Assembly: GCA_013373175.1 (NCBI GenBank)
Contig: JABXII010000006.1
Location: 112,813 to 176,812, forward strand
DNA from: Campylobacteraceae bacterium
Lineage (GTDB): Bacteria > Campylobacterota > Campylobacteria > Campylobacterales > Arcobacteraceae
Direction of reading: 5' to 3'
DNA length: 64,000 bases
The number at the start of each line of letters is the position of its first letter. Positions within the stretch are counted from its first letter, which is position 1. Shown piece after piece: positions 46,998 through 54,925 of the stretch. Position numbers and translations under genes: made by a program. Below the pieces are notes generated by a model that was not told the origin of the DNA, did not search any database, and saw only the letters and a list, made by a program, of their open reading frames with translations.

Positions 46998-47885
46998 TTA
47001 TCTATTAAATAAGACCTTTTTTATAGAATTAGATGAAAAAATGATTAAAGCTACCCAAATTAATACAAATGTCACTAACTTATCAAAATTGAACTCTTCA
47101 TTATAAATGAAAATTGCAATAAAAAATGAAACTGTAGGTGCTAAATACTGGAAAAAACCTAAGGTAATAAGTTTCATTCTTCTAGCTGCTCCATTAAATA
47201 GTAAAAGAGGAATAACTGTAACTAAACCACTAAGTGCAAGCATAAATGAAGTATATAAAGAAGTTGACTCAAAAAACGCCACTACGTCATAGTAATATAA
47301 ATAAAATAGATATCCTAAAGCAAAAGGTAAAAGAATAACTACTTCAATAAAAAGTCCTGTAATAGACCCAACATCTACTTTTTTTCTAAGCACCCCATAA
47401 AAACTAAAAGAAAAGGCTAATATCAAGGAAACAATTGGTAAATATCCAAGAGAGAAAAGCTGATATAAAACGGCTATAACTGCAATCATAATTGCAATGG
47501 ATTGTTTTCTTGTGATTCTTTCATTAAAAATTAAAAAACCAAGTCCAACATTTACTAAAGGATTAATATAATATCCCAATGAAGCCTCTAATATCCTATC
47601 ATTTGTAATTGCCCAAATAAAAGTTAACCAGTTTAAAGAGATTACAAAAGTTGAAAAAAATAAATATTTTATTGTCCTAAAATCTTTTATTGCCGTAAGT
47701 AAAGACTGTAGTTCTTTTTTGAAAAGAAAAAATGGTAAAAGTGTAATGCAAGAAAAAAGTATTCTATAAATAAGAATTTCAAAGGCATCTACATTTGATA
47801 CTTGTTTAAAATATATTGGGGCTAAACCACCCCAAAATAAAAATGCTAATATGGCATAAATTTGCCCTAATCTCGTTTCACTCAA
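46998..47885 (-). CDS. rarD: EamA/DMT-family transporter (RarD-like)
   Basis: 295 residues, ten hydrophobic helices in two EamA halves. N-terminal GQIYAILAFLFWGGLAPIYF and EILIYRILFSC are typical of the RarD subgroup (YAxxAYxxWGxxPxYxK pattern). The C-terminal half has FFQYLAPTVSFFIAIFIYNE. Substrate unknown in this family. It is downstream of the ars operon on the same strand with a 59-bp gap; no terminator is visible between, so read-through is possible. Not evidently an arsenic gene. Confidence 0.85.
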   Translation of the reverse strand: MSETRLGQIYAILAFLFWGGLAPIYFKQVSNVDAFEILIYRILFSCITLLPFFLFKKELQSLLTAIKDFRTIKYLFFSTFVISLNWLTFIWAITNDRILEASLGYYINPLVNVGLGFLIFNERITRKQSIAIMIAVIAVLYQLFSLGYLPIVSLILAFSFSFYGVLRKKVDVGSITGLFIEVVILLPFALGYLFYLYYYDVVAFFESTSLYTSFMLALSGLVTVIPLLLFNGAARRMKLITLGFFQYLAPTVSFFIAIFIYNEEFNFDKLVTFVLIWVALIIFSSNSIKKVLFNR

Positions 47886-47944
47886 TATACTATCTTTATA
47901 ATTTTTGTGAAACTATATCTAAATTCTAGTGAAAGTTACAATTA

Positions 47945-48175
47945 CTATTTTAAAAACTCTTTTACTTCCTCTTTATTAAGTAGTTTTCCACTACTTTTAA
48001 CAATTCCATTTACTACTAATGCTGGTGTTGATAAAACTTGGTATTCCATAATTTTAATTGGGTCATCTACTTTTTCTATTTGTGCAAATATTTTTTCATC
48101 AGCAACTGCTTGTTTTACATTTTGAAGTAATGCTTCACATTTTGTACAACCTGTACCTAAAATCTCAATTTTCAT
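47945..48175 (-). CDS. thioredoxin-like redox-active disulfide protein of the ars operon
   Basis: 76 residues, one thioredoxin fold with GTGCTKCEALLQNVKQA (Cys-x2-Cys) near the N-terminus and the cis-Pro region LSTPALVVNG. This 'redox-active disulfide protein 2' type is usually found next to YraQ/ArsP permeases, as here (27 bp upstream). It may reduce a cysteine pair in that permease or support arsenate reductase. Last gene of the ars operon. Confidence 0.88.
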   Translation of the reverse strand: MKIEILGTGCTKCEALLQNVKQAVADEKIFAQIEKVDDPIKIMEYQVLSTPALVVNGIVKSSGKLLNKEEVKEFLK

Positions 48176-48202
48176 ATTTTCTCCTTTTTAAAGTAACCTT
48201 TC

Positions 48203-49165
48203 TTATAAAATAGAGTTGAAAACAACTCCAACTATAAATATTGCCACACCTACAGTTCCAAAAAATATTGAAATAAGCTTCATAGACAATACTCTTTTTA
48301 AAATCAATGCTTCTGGAAGACTAAGTGCAACAACTGCCATCATAAATGAAAGAGCTGTTCCAAGTAACATTCCCTTTGAAGTAAGAACTTCAATAAGTGG
48401 TAACATTCCAGCTGCACTAGAGTACATAGGGATTCCCATAATTACACCCATTAGTGGCGCCCACCAAGCATCTCCACCTGCATACTTTACAATAGTTTGG
48501 GCTGGAACATATCCATGAATAACTGCTCCAATTCCTATACCAATTATTACATAAATGTAAATCTTTTTAAAGATATCCATGCTAGATGCCCAAGCATCTT
48601 TTGCTCTATTTTGTAAACTTTGACTCTCTTCATTCTCATTTCCACAACAAGAAGCAATTGGTTTTACTTCTATTAAAACCTCTTTTTCTAGATTCAGACT
48701 TCCTATTACAAGTCCTGCTATTATTGCTAAAAGAATTACTGTACCAATATAAAGAAGAGTAATTTTAACTCCAAAAAGAGAAAACAGAAGTGCAATAACA
48801 ACTGCATCACTAAGTGGTGCTGAAATTAAATATGAGAAAGTTACTCCAAGGGGAATTCTTGCTTGCAAAAAGCCTAAAAAAAGTGGTATGGCACTACAAG
48901 AACAAAAAGGAGTTAACATTCCAAAAAATGAAGCAAAAACATGACCTATTAGTTTATGTTTTCCACTTAGATAATCTCTTATTTTCTCAACAGGGAAATA
49001 ACTTCTTAGAAAGCTAACTATATAGATAATAGTCACTAGAAGAATAAATATCTTAACTGTATCATAAATAAAAAAATGAAGTGCATCAGCTAAATGCTCA
49101 CCCTTTGTAAGGCCTAATGAATCATAAACCAAAAAGTCTACAAATTTTTCCCAATAGAAAAACAT
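48203..49165 (-). CDS. ArsP/YraQ-like permease
   Basis: 320 residues, eight or more hydrophobic helices. Core motif GMLTPFCSCSAIPLFLGF with its Cys pair is diagnostic of the UPF0718/permease family that includes C. jejuni ArsP, which exports trivalent organoarsenicals. The second half repeats the fold with GVIMGIPMYSSAAGMLPLIE. A cytosolic loop at ~170-190 contains ASCCGNENEESQS, an adjacent Cys pair that could bind thiophilic metalloids. It begins 1 bp after arsC. The name arsP would be fair but substrate is inferred from context only. Confidence 0.85.
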   Translation of the reverse strand: MFFYWEKFVDFLVYDSLGLTKGEHLADALHFFIYDTVKIFILLVTIIYIVSFLRSYFPVEKIRDYLSGKHKLIGHVFASFFGMLTPFCSCSAIPLFLGFLQARIPLGVTFSYLISAPLSDAVVIALLFSLFGVKITLLYIGTVILLAIIAGLVIGSLNLEKEVLIEVKPIASCCGNENEESQSLQNRAKDAWASSMDIFKKIYIYVIIGIGIGAVIHGYVPAQTIVKYAGGDAWWAPLMGVIMGIPMYSSAAGMLPLIEVLTSKGMLLGTALSFMMAVVALSLPEALILKRVLSMKLISIFFGTVGVAIFIVGVVFNSIL

Positions 49166-49166
49166 C

Positions 49167-49571
49167 TTATAAACCTAAAGCCTCTTTAACTTTTGGTAAT
49201 AATTCAGATTCAATCTCTTCATATGTCTTAATAAATGCAGAAAAATCTTTTCCATCTGGGTCTTCAAAACCAACATGAATAATTTTAGTTGCATTAGGGA
49301 ACATTGGACAAGTCTCATTTGCATGGTCACAAACAGTTACTACTAAATCATAATTATTGTCAATTACTTTATCAATAGTTTTTGAATGGTATTCCTCTTT
49401 CCAAATGCCTTTTTGCTCTAATAGTTTTTGTGCATTTAGATTAACTCTTCCACTTGCTTTTACACCAGATGAATCTGAACTTACACCATCTAATTTTGCA
49501 TTTATAAGTGCTTCAGCTATGATACTTCTACAAGAATTTCCTGTACATAAAATCAATACTCTTTTATCCAT
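49167..49571 (-). CDS. arsC: arsenate reductase, LMW-phosphatase type
   Basis: 134 residues. P-loop LCTGNSCRSIIAEA (catalytic Cys10 and Arg) and the second and third redox cysteines in VTVCDHANETCPMF. This is the thioredoxin-coupled type of S. aureus, reducing arsenate to arsenite for the ArsB pump. Four bases of gap logic: it ends 1 bp before the ArsP-like permease gene and starts 34 bp after arsB. The thioredoxin-like protein in the same operon may help regenerate it. Confidence 0.95.
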   Translation of the reverse strand: MDKRVLILCTGNSCRSIIAEALINAKLDGVSSDSSGVKASGRVNLNAQKLLEQKGIWKEEYHSKTIDKVIDNNYDLVVTVCDHANETCPMFPNATKIIHVGFEDPDGKDFSAFIKTYEEIESELLPKVKEALGL

Positions 49572-49605
49572 TTTTCTTCCTTTTATTTAATTGTTCTAAA
49601 CTTGT

Positions 49606-50859
49606 CTATACTAAAGTTAACAACACCACAAATAAAATAGGTGGAGTTACTATTAAACCAAATTTGCTATATTGCCAAAAACCAATCTTAACACCCTTTT
49701 GTGATAAAACATGAAGCCATAGTAAAGTTGCTAAAGAACCAAATGGTGTCATCTTAGGCCCTAAGTTACATCCAATGATATTTGCATAAGCTAATGTCTC
49801 ATTTGGAATATCAGTTAAAGCAATATCCATAATCATAACCGTTGGCATGTTATTCATAATGGCACTTAAAAATGCAGAGATGAATCCTGTTCCTAAAATT
49901 GCAATAACATCACCTCTTTGAACTAAGTCTTGTAAAATAGTTGCTAAATAATCAGTAAGCCCTGCATTTTTTAAACCATAAACTACAATATATAAACCAA
50001 TACTAAACCATACAACTTGCCAAGGTGCAGTTTTAATAGTAAGCCAAGCTCTCGCACTTTTTGTGTAACTAGCAATGGCTAAAAAGATTAATCCACCACC
50101 TAAAGCAAATACAGAAACAGGTAAGTCATAGTTGTCACCAACAAAATATCCTACTAAAAGTAAGGCTAGAAAAACCCAAGAAAATTTAAATAGTGTTTTA
50201 TTTTTTAAAACCTCATCTGGATTTTTTAATAAACTTACATCTATTTTATTTGGAATATCTTTTCGTAAAAATGCCCATAAAAAAGAGATAGTAACTACTG
50301 TACTTACAACATAAGGAACAAACATACGAGATAAATACTCTAAGAAACCTATATCAAAATAGTTAGCTGTTACTATATTTGTAAGGTTTGAAAAAACAAA
50401 TGGTAAAGAAGCAGAATCACTAATAAAACCACCTGCAAGTAAAAAAGCTAAAATTGTCTTTGCATTTAGTTTTAGTATTCTCATTTTTGCTAATAAAATT
50501 GGTGTTAAAATTAATGCTGCTCCATCATTTGCAAATAGTGCTGAAACAAAGCTTCCAAGTAGTAGTGCATATACAAACATCAAATGACCATTTCCACGTG
50601 AGAGTTTTGCCATTTTAATAGCGCACCATTCAAAGAAACCAATCTCATCTAGAACCATAGAAAGAAGAATAATTCCAATAAAGGCTAATGTTGCATCCCA
50701 AACAATATCACTTACAACTAATACATCCTCAAAACTTACAACTCCTGCAATTAGAGCAACTATTGCTCCAAGTACTGCTGTAGTTCCTATTTGTAACCCT
50801 TTTGGTTGCCAAATAACAAATATCAAAGTAACCAAAAAAATTGAACTTGCTAATATCAT
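49606..50859 (-). CDS. arsB: arsenite efflux permease ArsB
   Basis: 417 residues, about 11 to 12 hydrophobic helices. ArsB/NhaD superfamily signatures: WDATLAFIGIILLSMVLDEIGF, SALFANDGAALILTPILLA, LSAIMNNMPTVMIM and GPKMTPFGSLATLLWLHVL. It exports arsenite or antimonite, driven by proton-motive force, with no ArsA ATPase here. An ArsR-type operator (50885-50906) lies just before it within the operon, so it may have extra, direct regulation. Confidence 0.95.
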   Translation of the reverse strand: MILASSIFLVTLIFVIWQPKGLQIGTTAVLGAIVALIAGVVSFEDVLVVSDIVWDATLAFIGIILLSMVLDEIGFFEWCAIKMAKLSRGNGHLMFVYALLLGSFVSALFANDGAALILTPILLAKMRILKLNAKTILAFLLAGGFISDSASLPFVFSNLTNIVTANYFDIGFLEYLSRMFVPYVVSTVVTISFLWAFLRKDIPNKIDVSLLKNPDEVLKNKTLFKFSWVFLALLLVGYFVGDNYDLPVSVFALGGGLIFLAIASYTKSARAWLTIKTAPWQVVWFSIGLYIVVYGLKNAGLTDYLATILQDLVQRGDVIAILGTGFISAFLSAIMNNMPTVMIMDIALTDIPNETLAYANIIGCNLGPKMTPFGSLATLLWLHVLSQKGVKIGFWQYSKFGLIVTPPILFVVLLTLV

Positions 50860-50884
50860 AAAATTTTTCCTATTTTAAAATCAA

Positions 50885-50906
50885 TATATCAAGATACCTT
50901 GATATA
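50885..50906. promoter_or_regulatory. ArsR-type operator upstream of arsB
   Basis: Perfect inverted repeat TATATCAAG, 4 bp, CTTGATATA. Same architecture (TATATCAA-N6-TTGATATA) as the site before arsR. It lies between the gamma-glutamylcyclotransferase gene and arsB, suggesting a second ArsR-controlled promoter, though no clean -35/-10 pair is visible. Confidence 0.65.
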
Positions 50907-50926
50907 AACTTTAAAAAAAAGAACTC

Positions 50927-51283
50927 CTAAGAGTCCTCTTCCATATCTAATACTTCTTGTTTAAGAGTATAAATAAAAGTATCTACTTCTAATTCATCAT
51001 ATCTCTCAACTGTTACAGGAGTTCTTTGAAACTCTTGACCTTCAAACTCATCTAAATAATCCCAGTTATCTATTAAATTTGATGAATAAAATAGATATCC
51101 ATGAATTGTATCTTCTCCTGCATCAAGTCTAATCCCTGGATATCCCATCGAAGCTGACCATCCAGCATCAATAAGTCTTCCTTTTACCGTTGCAGGTACA
51201 AATTTACCTACAATATTTTCCAAAACATGTCCATTTGGACAGTTTGGCATCAGTGTTCCATAAACAAATAGTGTTTCAGTCAT
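50927..51283 (-). CDS. gamma-glutamylcyclotransferase-like protein (AIG2 fold) in the ars operon
   Basis: 118 residues. N-terminal LFVYGTLMPNCPNG is the substrate-binding YGxLxxG pattern, and LDEFEGQEFQRTPVTVE carries the catalytic Glu (DxxEG region). Family members cleave gamma-glutamyl groups, such as from glutathione or gamma-glutamylcysteine conjugates. The ATG overlaps the arsR stop codon (TAATG), so it is translationally coupled to arsR. A role in thiol turnover during arsenic stress is inferred from the position. Confidence 0.82.
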   Translation of the reverse strand: MTETLFVYGTLMPNCPNGHVLENIVGKFVPATVKGRLIDAGWSASMGYPGIRLDAGEDTIHGYLFYSSNLIDNWDYLDEFEGQEFQRTPVTVERYDELEVDTFIYTLKQEVLDMEEDS

Positions 51284-51591
51284 TATAAATTACAAGCCTT
51301 TGTTAAAATTGGAAGCTCAATATCTAAAGTCATAATCTCTTTTATTGAAGCTTGCCTAAATTCATCAAGTGGACTTCTTACTGAATAGTAAGCCCATCGC
51401 CCTTGTCTATCTACTCTTAAAAATCCCGCTTCTTTTAGTATTTTTAAGTGTCTTGATAATCTTGATTGAATCATATCAAAAGAGTTTTCTAAATCGCATA
51501 CGCAACATTTTCCATGAATATTTAAAAACTTTAATAATTTCACTCTTGTCTCATCATTCAATGCTGATGCAGACTTTAAAAAAATATCCAT
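51283..51591 (-). CDS. arsR: arsenic-responsive repressor ArsR
   Basis: 102 residues, winged HTH. The arsenite site GKCCVCDLENSF holds a Cys-Cys-Val-Cys cluster at the start of the DNA-binding helix, as in E. coli-type ArsR (CVCDL). The recognition helix QSRLSRHLKILKEAG and wing DRQGRWAYYSV follow. It should release its operator when arsenite binds. First gene of the ars operon, with a promoter whose -35 box is inside an operator. C-terminal residue pattern includes another Cys (TKACNL). Confidence 0.95.
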   Translation of the reverse strand: MDIFLKSASALNDETRVKLLKFLNIHGKCCVCDLENSFDMIQSRLSRHLKILKEAGFLRVDRQGRWAYYSVRSPLDEFRQASIKEIMTLDIELPILTKACNL

Positions 51592-51631
51592 AAAAGTGTT
51601 CCTTTTAATAATCTAACTCTTTGATTTTAAA

Positions 51632-51660
51632 ACTATATCAAAAAAAACTTAATATATCAA
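51632..51660 (-). promoter_or_regulatory. promoter of the ars operon
   Basis: Minus strand: -35 TTGATA (51655-51660), 17-bp spacer, -10 TATAGT (51632-51637). The -35 is part of the ArsR-type palindrome, so repressor binding excludes RNA polymerase. An AAAAGGAA SD precedes arsR. Confidence 0.6.
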
Positions 51661-51674
51661 TATATCTTGATATA
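51653..51674. promoter_or_regulatory. ArsR-type operator upstream of arsR
   Basis: Inverted repeat TATATCAA, 6 bp, TTGATATA, identical in both arms to the site before arsB. It lies just past the 3' end of the MOSC gene (stop at 51675) and over the ars -35 box. A further half-site, TATATCAA, is at 51634-51641. Confidence 0.7.
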
Positions 51675-52352
51675 TTAGATTACATCTTTTTGAAACTCTT
51701 CAATACCAACAATTTTTTTTTCTAGTCTACTTTTTAAACTAACTTTATAATCTTGGGCTAAAGAGTCTATTTTTAAAAGCTCTAATACCTCTTTTTCATA
51801 TTTTACAGGATTTAGATAACACTTACTAATAAATTCAATAGAATATTCCTTGTTAACTCTTTTTTCTAAATTGAAACTATCACTTTTTGAAATCTTACCC
51901 TCTTTTATAGTTCTTAGTAAAAATCCTGTTTTACACTCTTCTACTAAAATTCTTGTTAAATCTTTTATTCCAGTAACCTTTGAAATAACAAAACAAGGTG
52001 TTCTAGGTTGGGAAACTTCTAACAAAGTTTCACCACAAGAAAATATATCACCAATACAAATATCACTATCAGAACAATTTTCTAATGTAATATTTTCACC
52101 AAAAGAGCACTTTTTTAAATTGATATTAAACTTTTCTTCTAAAAAATCATATGAACCTTGAGAATAAATACAAACAGCTCTATCTAATCCTCCATGATTT
52201 TTTTTATCAACTTGCTCATCATTTTTTACACCAAGTTTAGAAACATAGATTTCATTTTGTACTTCTTTTTCATAAGCGCTATTTAGTACTCTATGACTTA
52301 ATTTATACTCTTTTGATTTTCCTATAAAGAGATTTTTTATTTCAAAATGCAT
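51675..52352 (-). CDS. MOSC-domain protein (YiiM-like)
   Basis: 225 residues. MOSC core: KKNHGGLDRAVCIYSQGSYDF, KCSFGENITLE and GDIFSCGETLLEVSQPRTPC, with the conserved Cys in QPRTPC. A C-terminal helical extension (~150-225) is of the YiiM type. MOSC proteins bind molybdenum cofactor or detoxify N-hydroxylated compounds; the reaction here is not known. Its stop abuts the ars operator, and it is divergent from the SBP-GGDEF gene. Confidence 0.85.
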   Translation of the reverse strand: MHFEIKNLFIGKSKEYKLSHRVLNSAYEKEVQNEIYVSKLGVKNDEQVDKKNHGGLDRAVCIYSQGSYDFLEEKFNINLKKCSFGENITLENCSDSDICIGDIFSCGETLLEVSQPRTPCFVISKVTGIKDLTRILVEECKTGFLLRTIKEGKISKSDSFNLEKRVNKEYSIEFISKCYLNPVKYEKEVLELLKIDSLAQDYKVSLKSRLEKKIVGIEEFQKDVI

Positions 52353-52458
52353 TTGTTTCCTTTAAAAATGAAATATTACAGTATAATTACTTTACATTAA
52401 TATACATCTATTTAAACTTATTATATACTACTATTATAATCCACAGAGGAACCAATAT

Positions 52459-54900
52459 ATGGCAGTAAATGCAATTAAGATACTTTTTACTTTTATAATA
52501 CTATTAACTTGCTCCTATGCAAATAACTCTTTAAGACTATCTAATAATTTAAAATCTAATATTGATATTTTAGCAAATCAAGTTGAATTATACTTTCAAA
52601 CAAATACAGCAAAAAGAGAAGTCTATATTTCTAATTTATTTAAAGTATATTATGAAAACTATGACAAAATAGCTGCTTTTGAAATAAAAAATAAATATAA
52701 AACTATTTATAGTTCTTATAGAGATGATGAGTCAATGACTCTACATAAAAATGTTGCTTTGTCTTTAAACTTTGATAAAACAAATGAATACTATGAAAAA
52801 GAGATACTAAATCTAAAGGGACAAAAAATTGCTTCTTTGGTAGTATATTTTAAAAAGACAATTAATTTTTCAAAACAAGAACTTGAATACTTACAAAATA
52901 AAAAAGTGCTAAGAGTACAAAATGATGCAAGTTTACCTCCATATAACTTCAATGAAAATGGAATTCCTACAGGTTATGCAATAGATTATCTAGAACTAAT
53001 TGTAAATGAGTTAGCTTTAGAATTGGAGTTTGTACAAGGTAAATGGGATGACTTTATGAATAAGTTAGAGAATAAAGAACTTGATTTAATGATTAACGTT
53101 TTAAAGTCAAAACAAAGAGAAGAGAGATTTCTTTTTTCAAATAAACCTTTTGTAACTTCTCCCCTTGCAATGTTAACACAGATTGAACATAAAAATGTTC
53201 ACACTTTCAAAGAGATGGAAGGTGAGACTATGGCTTTAGTAGAAGGTTACCATAGTTATGATAGGGTAAAAAGAGATTACCCTAAGATTAATATTTATCC
53301 TACACCTGACACAATTTCTATGATGAAAGCAGTTTCACAAGGAAAAGCTGATGGAGCTTATGGGTTAAAGTCAGTATTAGATTACAATATTAATAAATAT
53401 TTTCTATCAAATCTAAAAACCATGAGAAACACAGATGATGATGAATTTGGGTTTTATTTTGCATATAACAAAGATAATCTTATTTTAAAAAGTATCATAC
53501 AAAAAGCAGAAAAATTAATTTCTAAAAAAGATATTGAAGAATTAGATAAAAAATGGTTCAAAAAATTTAAAGAGACAAAGAAAAAAAGTAGAGACTACCT
53601 TTTTACTAAAAAAGAAATATCTTATTTAAATAAAAAAGGTACTATTTCTATGTGTATTGACCCAAATGCTGCACCCTTTGAGTTTTTAACAAAAAAGGGT
53701 ACTTATTCTGGGATTATTGCAAACTTTATGGAAACTATGTCAAAAAATACTGGAATAAAATTTGAAGTATTAGCAAAAGAGTCATGGAGTTCATCTATAG
53801 ATGCAGTTAAAAACCATATATGTGATATCTTACCTTTTTCTGTTCAAACGATAAAAAGAACTGAACATCTAAACTTTACAAAGAAATATTTTACTTTCTC
53901 AAATGTAATTGCAACAAAAGATTCTGAAATATTTATTAATTCACTAGCTGACATCAAAGACAAAGAGATTGCAGTCGTAAAAGATTATGCTACTAAAGAG
54001 TTAATAAAAAGAAAATATTCAAATATGAAGATTATAGAAGTGGATAATACTTTAATAGGATTAAAAAAAGTAAATAAAGGAGAAGTTTTTGCATTTGTCG
54101 GGCTTTTCCCCGTAGTTGCACAAACTCTTCAAAAAAACAATATTCAGAATGTAAAAATTACAGGAAAAGCTTCCATTAACATAGATGCAAAAATTGCAAT
54201 AAGAAATGACGAACCTATTTTACAAAGTATTTTAAATAAAGCTATAAACTCTGTAAAAAAGGAAGAAAAAGAACAAGTATTAGATAAATGGCTTACTATT
54301 ATTAAAAAAGAAGGTTTAAATACAAAGTTATTTATTCAAATAATCACTGCTCTTGTGATTGTTTTTGCATTAATTATCTTTTATATTATCTATAATTCCA
54401 ATAAGAAATTAAGAAAACTATCTCAAACAGATAAGTTAACAAATGTATATAATCGTTTTAAACTTGATTCACTAATGGAAGAAGAACTTAATAGAAAAAA
54501 AAGATACAATCAAGATTTGAGTATTATACTTATTGATATAGATTTTTTCAAAAAAATCAATGATGTTTACGGACATTTAGCAGGAGATAGAATTCTTCAA
54601 GACTTTACTAAAACAATAGAAAAAAACTTAAGAGAAACAGACCATTTTGGAAGATGGGGAGGAGAAGAGTTTCTTATCATCCTTCCAAATACAAATGAAA
54701 AAAATGCATATACACTTGCAGAAAAACTAAGAAAGATTATAGAAGCAGGTAAATTTTATGAGAATATAAAAGTAACTGCAAGTTTTGGTGTTACTCAATG
54801 TGAAAATATACATAGCAATAAATGCTTAAATAATGTAGACAAAGCTTTATATAAAGCAAAAGAAGCAAATAGAAATTGCGTGAAGATTTATAAAAAGTAG
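52459..54900 (+). CDS. double solute-binding-domain diguanylate cyclase
   Basis: 813 residues. A short N-terminal membrane/signal segment (~6-21) and a first ~130 residues without clear family are followed by two periplasmic SBP_bac_3 domains (~145-370 and ~390-610; LRVQNDASLPPYNFNENGIP and ISMCIDPNAAPFEFLTKKGT). Then one membrane helix (~625-648) and a cytoplasmic GGDEF domain. The cyclase motif is GGEEF (~734) with RETD at the I-site. It should thus be active and product-inhibited. It likely reads amino acids or other small ligands in the periplasm. Monocistronic, convergent with tkt. Confidence 0.92.
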   Translation: MAVNAIKILFTFIILLTCSYANNSLRLSNNLKSNIDILANQVELYFQTNTAKREVYISNLFKVYYENYDKIAAFEIKNKYKTIYSSYRDDESMTLHKNVALSLNFDKTNEYYEKEILNLKGQKIASLVVYFKKTINFSKQELEYLQNKKVLRVQNDASLPPYNFNENGIPTGYAIDYLELIVNELALELEFVQGKWDDFMNKLENKELDLMINVLKSKQREERFLFSNKPFVTSPLAMLTQIEHKNVHTFKEMEGETMALVEGYHSYDRVKRDYPKINIYPTPDTISMMKAVSQGKADGAYGLKSVLDYNINKYFLSNLKTMRNTDDDEFGFYFAYNKDNLILKSIIQKAEKLISKKDIEELDKKWFKKFKETKKKSRDYLFTKKEISYLNKKGTISMCIDPNAAPFEFLTKKGTYSGIIANFMETMSKNTGIKFEVLAKESWSSSIDAVKNHICDILPFSVQTIKRTEHLNFTKKYFTFSNVIATKDSEIFINSLADIKDKEIAVVKDYATKELIKRKYSNMKIIEVDNTLIGLKKVNKGEVFAFVGLFPVVAQTLQKNNIQNVKITGKASINIDAKIAIRNDEPILQSILNKAINSVKKEEKEQVLDKWLTIIKKEGLNTKLFIQIITALVIVFALIIFYIIYNSNKKLRKLSQTDKLTNVYNRFKLDSLMEEELNRKKRYNQDLSIILIDIDFFKKINDVYGHLAGDRILQDFTKTIEKNLRETDHFGRWGGEEFLIILPNTNEKNAYTLAEKLRKIIEAGKFYENIKVTASFGVTQCENIHSNKCLNNVDKALYKAKEANRNCVKIYKK

Positions 54901-54912
54901 GATTTTTCCTAC
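54897..54912. terminator. terminator between the SBP-GGDEF gene and tkt
   Basis: 6-bp stem GTAGGA-TTTT-TCCTAC extended by A/T pairs beyond one mismatch, followed by a T-rich stretch on the plus strand. It starts in the last codon of the plus-strand gene. Confidence 0.5.
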
Positions 54913-54925
54913 CTTTTATTATTTA

